A DNA stretch of 64,000 nucleotides, from positions 1 through 64,000 of the forward strand of contig JOHN01000032.1 of the NCBI GenBank assembly GCA_000719695.1, in the 5' to 3' direction. Positions 59,888 through 64,000 of this stretch are shown here, one piece after another; the stretch's first letter is position 1, and every line of letters begins with the position of its first letter. The DNA comes from Streptomyces sp. NRRL F-6131. Lineage in GTDB: Bacteria; Actinomycetota; Actinomycetes; Streptomycetales; Streptomycetaceae. Position numbers and translations under genes: made by a program. The notes under the pieces were generated by a model. The model ran no database searches and was not told where the DNA came from. It saw only the letters and a program-made list of their open reading frames with translations.

Positions 59888-60427
59888 TCAGCCCTTCGGC
59901 TGGCGGTACGCCTCCTCGGCGGCGTCCAGCACGGCGGAGAGGTCCCCGCCGGCCGTGGCGGTGGCCACCGCGGCCACCGCGCCCTCGACGAACGGGGCGT
60001 TCGCGAACCGGACGGGGAACGGCAGACCGTGCTCGTCGGCCTCCGCGAGCAGCGCCCGGACGGTGGTCACCGCGCCGCCCAGGTCGGCCAGCACGACCAC
60101 GCCGTGCCCCTGGTCGACCCGGCGGGTGGCGGCGGCGACCAGCACGGCGCTGATGCCGGGGCCGGAGACGAGGTCCCCGCCGGTGCCGACCACCGGGGCC
60201 GGGGAGTCGGAGCCGACCAGTGCGAGCGTCAGAGCACGGACGGCGTTGGCGAGTTCCTGGCTGTGCGAGACCAGGACGATCCCGACCCGGCCGTGGGTGG
60301 GCGGGCGGCCCGGGGTGGGCCGGGGCAGCGGGGTGGGCGCGGGCGGGGTGCGGGGTGCCGGGGGGTGCGCCGAGGGGGCCTCGGAGATGGGGATGACATC
60401 GGCGCGGGTGCCGTCCCGGCGGCTCAT
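59888..60427 (-). CDS. dhaM: DhaM, phosphotransfer subunit of PTS-dependent dihydroxyacetone kinase
   Basis: A 179-residue EIIA-mannose-type protein. The phosphorylated His is in VGIVLVSHSQELANAVRALT; ADLGGAVTTVRALLAEADEH and VRFANAPFVEGAVAAVATAT follow. It passes phosphate from HPr to DhaL. DhaK and DhaL are normally adjacent but are absent here. A Pro-rich 46-residue N-terminal extension (SAHPPAPRTPPAPTPLPRPT) precedes the domain, and an internal start at the VGIVLV block is possible. ATG 60427. Confidence 0.85.
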   Translation of the reverse strand: MSRRDGTRADVIPISEAPSAHPPAPRTPPAPTPLPRPTPGRPPTHGRVGIVLVSHSQELANAVRALTLALVGSDSPAPVVGTGGDLVSGPGISAVLVAAATRRVDQGHGVVVLADLGGAVTTVRALLAEADEHGLPFPVRFANAPFVEGAVAAVATATAGGDLSAVLDAAEEAYRQPKG

Positions 60428-60736
60428 CGGCTGCTCCTCGGGGCGTTCGGTGGGGGGCTCCCCACACTCTGGCAGTTCGCCCGCCGCGCGCCCGCGCGGG
60501 ACACGCGCCCCCGGGGTCGCGCCGGCGCGCGACGGGCGCCGTACGGGCGCTCCGCAGGCGCTGCGCAGCCGCTCCGCGGGCTCGCCGCGGGGAGCGGCGG
60601 GGCGTCCGGCCCGGGGGCCGCCGCACGTTGACGGCCCGTCGGTCCCCGGTCGGGGGAGTCCTGGTGATCCCGCTGACCGGCGCGGTGGCGGTGACTAGGC
60701 TGGTCCCGTTCAGGCCGTCGGGAGGAGAGACCAACA
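60428..60736. other. 309-bp divergent region between DhaM and the DUF397 gene
   Basis: GC-rich with many small stems near 60530-60610. The plus-strand promoter at 60673-60701 (listed separately) is the only clear element. Confidence 0.5.
60673..60701 (+). promoter_or_regulatory. Promoter of the DUF397 gene
   Basis: CTGACC (60673-60678), 17 bp, TAGGCT (60696-60701). Predicted start near 60708 and a 29-nt leader before GTG 60737. Confidence 0.45.
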
Positions 60737-60997
60737 GTGGCAGCCAACAGCGGGACCGGGGTGGAGTCGACGGAGGCGGTGGAGCTCGCCGCGAGCGGGA
60801 AGCCGAGGGTGGACTTCACCGGGGCGACCTGGCTCTTCAGCAGCCAGGGTGTCGGGGACGTCCAGATCGCCTTCGTGGACGGGTACATCGGCATGCGGGA
60901 CGGCCGTCAGGAGGACGGCCCGGTCCTGGTGTTCACGCCGGGGGAGTGGCGGGCCTTCGTGCTGGGCGCGCGGGACGGCGAGTTCGACCTCACCTGA
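60737..60997 (+). CDS. DUF397 domain protein
   Basis: An 86-residue DUF397 protein. The family consensus is visible in VDFTGATWLFSSQGVGDVQI, FVDGYIGMRDGRQEDGPVLV and FTPGEWRAFVLGARDGEFDL. DUF397 proteins usually pair with an XRE regulator (the BldB-type toxin/antitoxin-like pairs in streptomycetes); none is adjacent here. GTG 60737 has GGAGGAG about 10 bp upstream. Confidence 0.85.
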   Translation: MAANSGTGVESTEAVELAASGKPRVDFTGATWLFSSQGVGDVQIAFVDGYIGMRDGRQEDGPVLVFTPGEWRAFVLGARDGEFDLT

Positions 60998-61060
60998 CCG
61001 GATCCGGTGGGTGCGGCCCCTCGCCGTCGGGTGCCGGTCCGGACCGCCGGGCCGGCACTC

Positions 61061-61103
61061 CGGCGTCCGAAGGCGTCCGGAGGCGTCCGGAGGCGTCCGA
61101 AGG
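61061..61103 (+). repeat. Four tandem 10-bp units (AGGCGTCCGG)
   Basis: CGGCGTCCGA, AGGCGTCCGG, AGGCGTCCGG and AGGCGTCCGA in a row, then AGG. Located just after the DUF397 gene. Confidence 0.8.
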
Positions 61104-61177
61104 AGCCTGGAAGGACCCGAAGGTCTCCGCCGGTCATCATTCCGATCACATTTGAGCGTGCCCCGTCATAATTTCTG

Positions 61178-61206
61178 TTGACTGCTGGACAAACGCAGCT
61201 CAGAGT
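61178..61206 (+). promoter_or_regulatory. Candidate plus-strand promoter in the gap
   Basis: TTGACT (61178-61183), 17 bp, CAGAGT (61201-61206). The -10 is imperfect. An ATG follows at 61207 but its reading frame looks non-coding. Confidence 0.35.
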
Positions 61207-61652
61207 ATGAGCACAGGCAGACGCCGTGCCCACCGCCCCCACGCGGCCAGACACGGCGCCTGCTGTGCAACCCGGCAGCGCTGCCGAGTCTCCTCCCAGT
61301 CATCCCTCTGCGCACCGGGGGTGCGTCGGCCGGTCCCGGCCCACGAGGGGCCGGCAGTCGCCGGGAGGATGGCACCGCAACCGAGAGCGACTCGGAGACG
61401 ACGCCGTGCTCGGGACCCGCACGCCCCCACGCGGCGGCGTCCCGAGCAGGTCCGCGGGAGCGACGGGCCGGGGCCCCGCAGACCTTGCTTGTGATGCGTG
61501 GAACTGTTGGCTTGTGTGCTGTGCGGTGTGCGTCGGCGAAGCTGGGTGCTCGGCACAACGGTGTGCACAGTGAGGGAAACGCGTGTAGGGCCGCGTTGCG
61601 ACAGGCCGTCCCCCCGAAGGGTGAAACCCAGAACGGCTGTCGTGCTGAACCG

Positions 61653-61682
61653 AACGTAGCCCGGACGGTTGCTCAGAGTCAA
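61653..61682 (-). promoter_or_regulatory. Candidate minus-strand promoter in the gap
   Basis: TTGACT (61677-61682), 18 bp, TACGTT (61653-61658), reading leftwards into the 61.1-61.65 kb segment. Confidence 0.45.
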
Positions 61683-61763
61683 CATTGGTCTCTGAGCGTG
61701 GATCTCCGTCCGGCGCCCCACCCACCCCGCGAGCGCGGTGTGCCGGGCACGTACGATGTTCCC

Positions 61764-62258
61764 ATGTCTTTTCTCCGCCGTCGCTCCGGTCAGCCCACCG
61801 GCCCGGACTTCGACGTGCTCGCCATGGACCCGGGCGACTGGCCCGGCGACTTCGGCGCAGCCATGATGACCGGCCCGGACGGCTCCTGCCAGGGGATTTT
61901 CCTGCGCTACGACCTGTTCGGCGGCAGAGGCCCGGCGATGTTCATCGGCAACCTCCCCGAGGGTTCGCCGGCCCGCGAGACCGGCGACAGCGTGCCCTTC
62001 GAGGTCCGTCAGCTGCTGGCGGCGCTGGAGAACGAGGAACCGGTCGAGTTCGTCTCGGCGGAGGACTTCCCGGTCATGCTCGGGGACGACCTGCTGATCG
62101 TGAAGAAGGTCAAGGTCAGCGAGGGCCGGGTCTTCTGTGCCCAGTTCGGCCGGAGTGACGGCGTGCAGGTCACCATCGCCTCCTGGGACCGGCCGATTTC
62201 GGACGATCTCTACCAGCTGCTGAAGCCGCTTCCCGCGGACATGTTCCAACAGGGCTGA
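61764..62258 (+). CDS. Conserved streptomycete protein of unknown function
   Basis: A 164-residue cytoplasmic protein. It begins MSFLRRRSGQPTGPDFDVLA and contains MDPGDWPGDFGAAMMTGPDG, YDLFGGRGPAMFIGNLP and a late VKVSEGRVFCAQFGRSDG. No known domain recognised, no TM or signal. The ATG is 6 bp after TACGAT (61752-61757), the leaderless layout. Good coding character and clear start support it. Followed by a leader-peptide operon. Confidence 0.75.
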   Translation: MSFLRRRSGQPTGPDFDVLAMDPGDWPGDFGAAMMTGPDGSCQGIFLRYDLFGGRGPAMFIGNLPEGSPARETGDSVPFEVRQLLAALENEEPVEFVSAEDFPVMLGDDLLIVKKVKVSEGRVFCAQFGRSDGVQVTIASWDRPISDDLYQLLKPLPADMFQQG

Positions 62259-62357
62259 CGAGGCCGGATCCATGCCCCGGAGGGCAGCGTTCCGGTTCCT
62301 CTTCCGCCGCTCGCTCCGGTGTCCCGCGCTCCGCCCGTTCCGGGCCTCGGGCACTGC

Positions 62358-62387
62358 TTGACGGTTTCGATCACGGCTTCGTAAAGT
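62358..62387 (+). promoter_or_regulatory. Promoter of the leader peptide
   Basis: TTGACG (62358-62363), 18 bp, TAAAGT (62382-62387). The leader ATG at 62395 is 7 bp after the -10, so the peptide is translated from a leaderless message. Confidence 0.7.
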
Positions 62388-62394
62388 CGCGAAC

Positions 62395-62478
62395 ATGCCG
62401 TGCCGTCTCCCGCTGCTGACCCGTCGCAGCTACCTCGACCTGCGGCGCACCGCCAGCGCGGCGTGTCGGGGCCACTGA
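62395..62478 (+). CDS. Putative leader peptide (Cys-containing, 27 aa)
   Basis: A 27-residue ORF with the core LTRRSYLDLRRTASAACR (residues 8-25). Streptomycete putative leader peptides share an LTxRxxVDLxRxxSAxC-like pattern with a Cys near the end and lie before genes for sulfur or fatty-acid metabolism. Actinobacterial Cys-rich upstream ORFs are known to sense Cys-tRNA by ribosome stalling. Only two Cys (residues 3 and 24) are present, so a Cys sensor is an inference. Transcription starts at the ATG. The downstream acyl-CoA-dehydrogenase-like gene is the expected target. Confidence 0.75.
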   Translation: MPCRLPLLTRRSYLDLRRTASAACRGH

Positions 62479-62794
62479 GGGGATTCGTCCCCGAGGGCGC
62501 GGTCGGCCGACCCGAGCGGTCGACGCCGATCCGGGGGCGGTCGTTCCGCCGAACCCGGGTACCGGGGGCGGGCATCGAGCCGAATCCCCGGGCTGCCCTC
62601 CGTCCCGCGCGCCCGTCCCGGCGTGCCGCCCGCACCTCCCCTCACCAGCCGACGGGGGGCCGGCGCCGACAGGGGGACGGCCGAACCGCCGTCGACACCG
62701 GCGGCGCGGCCGTCGCCGACCCCCGGCCCCGGCCCGAGCCCCGGCGGCGGACGAGGACCCAGAGCCCACGCTGCCGCCCGGAGGCCCCAGTCCC

Positions 62795-64000
62795 ATGAGC
62801 ACCGTCGCTGTCGACCAGTCGCCCGCCACCCCGTCCCCCGTCGAGGCCGCCCTCGCCGGGCTGCCCCGGGTCGTCGACCTGCTGGCCGCCCGGGCCGAGG
62901 AGCACGACCGCGACGCGACCTTCCCGTACCAGGGCATCGAGGCGGTGCACGAGGCCGGACTGCTCACCCTCACCGTCGACCGCCGCTACGGCGGCCCCGG
63001 CGGAACGCTCGCCGACACCGTCCGGGTGCTGGCCCAACTCGGGCGCGGGGACGCCTCGGTGGCCGTGGTCACCGCCTTCACCCTGCTCCAGCACGCCGAA
63101 CAGGCCCGGACGGGGGCCTGGCCGACGGCCGGCTACCGGCGGCTGCTCACCGAGTCCCGGCGCGGTCCGGCCCTGGTCAACACCCTGCGCGCGGAGCCCG
63201 GGGCCCGCAGCGGCGAACCGCCGGCCACGGTGGCGCGCTGGGACGGCGGGGCCTGGTGGCTGACCGGCCGCAAGACGTACTGCACCGGCGCCGAGGCGCT
63301 CGCCTGGCTGGCGGTGACCGCCCGGACCGACGAACCGCTGCCGCGGACCGGCACCTTCCTGGTGCGCGGCGAGAGCGAGGGCCTGGAGGTCGACCCGACC
63401 TGGGACCAGCTCGGTCTGCGGGCCAGCGCCAGCCACGACGTGGTCCTCGACGAGGTCCGGGTGCCGGCCGAGCTCGCCCTCGGTCTGAACCCGCCCAGGG
63501 GCGCGGCCGGAAAGGGGGCGGCCGGTTCCGCCGGCGTCGCCGCCGATGCCGTCCGGGCGGCCGAACTGGCCGGAGCCTGGCACGATCTGGCGCTCTCGGC
63601 GGTGGCCGTCGGGGTGGCCCGCTCGGCCCAGGACTGGCTGGTGGGCTTCCTGCACCAGCGAACTCCGGCCAATCTCACCGAGCCGCTCGGCAGCCTGCCC
63701 CGCTACCGCTGCGCGCTGGGCGAGATCGAGGCGCAGCTGATCGGCGCGGAGGAGCTGGTCGAGGGGCTGGCCGCGCGGGTGGACCGGGGCGATCCGGCGG
63801 CGGTGGCCCGGACGGGGCCCGCCCATCTGCTGGCCACCCGGGCGGCGACGGCCGCCGTCCAGCAGGCCGTCTCGCTCACCGGCAACCCCGGGCTGAGCCG
63901 GCGTCACCCGCTGGAACGCTACCTGCGGGACGTGCTGAGCAGCCGGGTCCACCTGGCCCCGGACGAGACCGTCCTGGAGGCCGCCGGCCGGGCGGCCCTG
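62795..64000 (+). CDS. Acyl-CoA dehydrogenase-like flavoprotein, 3' end beyond the window
   Basis: At least 402 codons, running off the edge. Visible features are FPYQGIEAVHEAGLLTLTVD, RYGGPGGTLADTVRVLAQLG, VVTAFTLLQHAEQARTG, WWLTGRKTYCTGAEALAWLA (substrate/FAD loop) and LGLRASASHDVVLDEVRVPA, all of the acyl-CoA dehydrogenase/DszC-SfnB group. Members oxidise acyl-CoA or, with FMNH2, take oxygen to sulfur or nitrogen compounds. The Cys-leader peptide upstream favours a sulfur-acquisition member (SfnB/DszC type). GGAGG (62780-62784) lies 10 bp before ATG 62795. Confidence 0.82.
   Translation, partial: MSTVAVDQSPATPSPVEAALAGLPRVVDLLAARAEEHDRDATFPYQGIEAVHEAGLLTLTVDRRYGGPGGTLADTVRVLAQLGRGDASVAVVTAFTLLQHAEQARTGAWPTAGYRRLLTESRRGPALVNTLRAEPGARSGEPPATVARWDGGAWWLTGRKTYCTGAEALAWLAVTARTDEPLPRTGTFLVRGESEGLEVDPTWDQLGLRASASHDVVLDEVRVPAELALGLNPPRGAAGKGAAGSAGVAADAVRAAELAGAWHDLALSAVAVGVARSAQDWLVGFLHQRTPANLTEPLGSLPRYRCALGEIEAQLIGAEELVEGLAARVDRGDPAAVARTGPAHLLATRAATAAVQQAVSLTGNPGLSRRHPLERYLRDVLSSRVHLAPDETVLEAAGRAAL

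Larger units (their letters stand above)
60998..61763. other. 766-bp gap with unusual AT content and two candidate promoters
   Basis: Short repeats at 61061-61103, an AT-rich patch near 61130-61210, and another near 61480-61690, with promoter-like elements on both strands (listed below). The open frames inside lack coding character. A small RNA or an unrecognised gene is possible; see findings. Confidence 0.5.
62259..62794. other. 536-bp leader region with small peptide gene and attenuator candidate
   Basis: Holds a promoter (62358-62387), a 27-residue leader ORF (62395-62478) and 316 bp of GC-rich RNA with many potential stems before the acyl-CoA-dehydrogenase-like gene. Confidence 0.6.

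Noticed and set aside
61610..61632. C6 run resembling a 6C RNA loop
   Set aside because: Only one C6 segment is present, whereas that motif has two such hairpins.
61485..61763. N-terminal extension of the 164-residue protein
   Set aside because: The upstream codons are unlike the gene's codon use, and a clear leaderless -10 lies 6 bp before ATG 61764.
1..64000. Mobile element or prophage
   Set aside because: No integrase, transposase, tail, capsid, inverted terminal repeats or tRNA attachment site seen; composition is uniform apart from small gaps.

Overview
The window is very GC-rich chromosomal DNA from a filamentous actinomycete, most likely Streptomycetaceae (Streptomyces or Kitasatospora). 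The evidence is frequent GTG and TTG starts, many apparently leaderless promoters, a DUF6643 protein, a DUF397 protein, a CBM2/FnIII/GH18 chitinase behind a paired 12-bp repeat promoter, a MscL with a C-terminal zinc-ribbon tail, and a PucR-type regulator. I see no rRNA, tRNA, CRISPR array, integrase, transposase or prophage genes. The stretch reads as ordinary chromosome with one large cell-surface polysaccharide region.

1-31.8 kb, metabolic and housekeeping mixture. It opens with the end of etfB and a visibly broken etfA, then a MatB-like acyl-CoA synthetase, a secreted NlpC/P60 hydrolase, a ribokinase, a kinase-Nudix fusion, a DUF4184 membrane protein and an M20 dipeptidase whose 3' end is damaged. 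A geranylgeranyl-reductase-family flavoprotein and a secreted chitinase follow. Next come a DUF5937-type ArsR regulator divergent from an MFS exporter, RidA, a Uma2 nuclease-fold protein, an enoyl-CoA hydratase, a mycothiol-type isomerase homologue, two acetyltransferases, a PucR regulator divergent from a secreted lipase, HutD, an MFS/ROK divergent pair, a Cds1-like PLP enzyme, a beta-helix/AAA+ fusion and a MOSC protein.

31-60 kb, surface polysaccharide region in three blocks. On the minus strand (32.9-41.6 kb) lie a DegT aminotransferase, a polytopic membrane protein (polymerase-like), a GNAT transferase, a glycosyltransferase and a Wzz/BY-kinase-like protein, with overlapping starts and stops, plus a further glycosyltransferase. 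On the plus strand (42-47.5 kb) lie a glycosyltransferase, a DsbA-like protein closed by a strong terminator, and a Wzm/Wzt ABC exporter followed by a glycosyltransferase. On both strands (52.3-59.7 kb) lie two polysaccharide deacetylases, a glycosyltransferase, an initiating sugar-phosphate transferase, a PglD-like acetyltransferase and a GalE-like epimerase. Together these could supply a priming enzyme, sugar modification, chain extension, chain-length control and export, but no Wzx flippase is visible. HpnB-like glycosyltransferase, methyltransferase and Glu/Asp racemase genes sit between the blocks.

60-64 kb: an orphan DhaM, a DUF397 protein, a 766-bp gap with promoter-like sequences on both strands, a conserved 164-aa protein, and a leaderless Cys-containing leader peptide (LTRR...DLRR...SAACR type) 316 bp upstream of an acyl-CoA-dehydrogenase-like gene that runs off the end.

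Most interesting points: the leader-peptide/attenuator arrangement at 62.36-62.8 kb; three related small hairpins and an old direct repeat in the 51.3-52.3 kb gap; the BY-kinase homologue lacking the Walker A lysine and a tyrosine tail; the beta-helix/AAA+ fusion; and several local lesions (etfA, the dipeptidase 3' end, the 22 kb fragment) that are either real decay or assembly errors.
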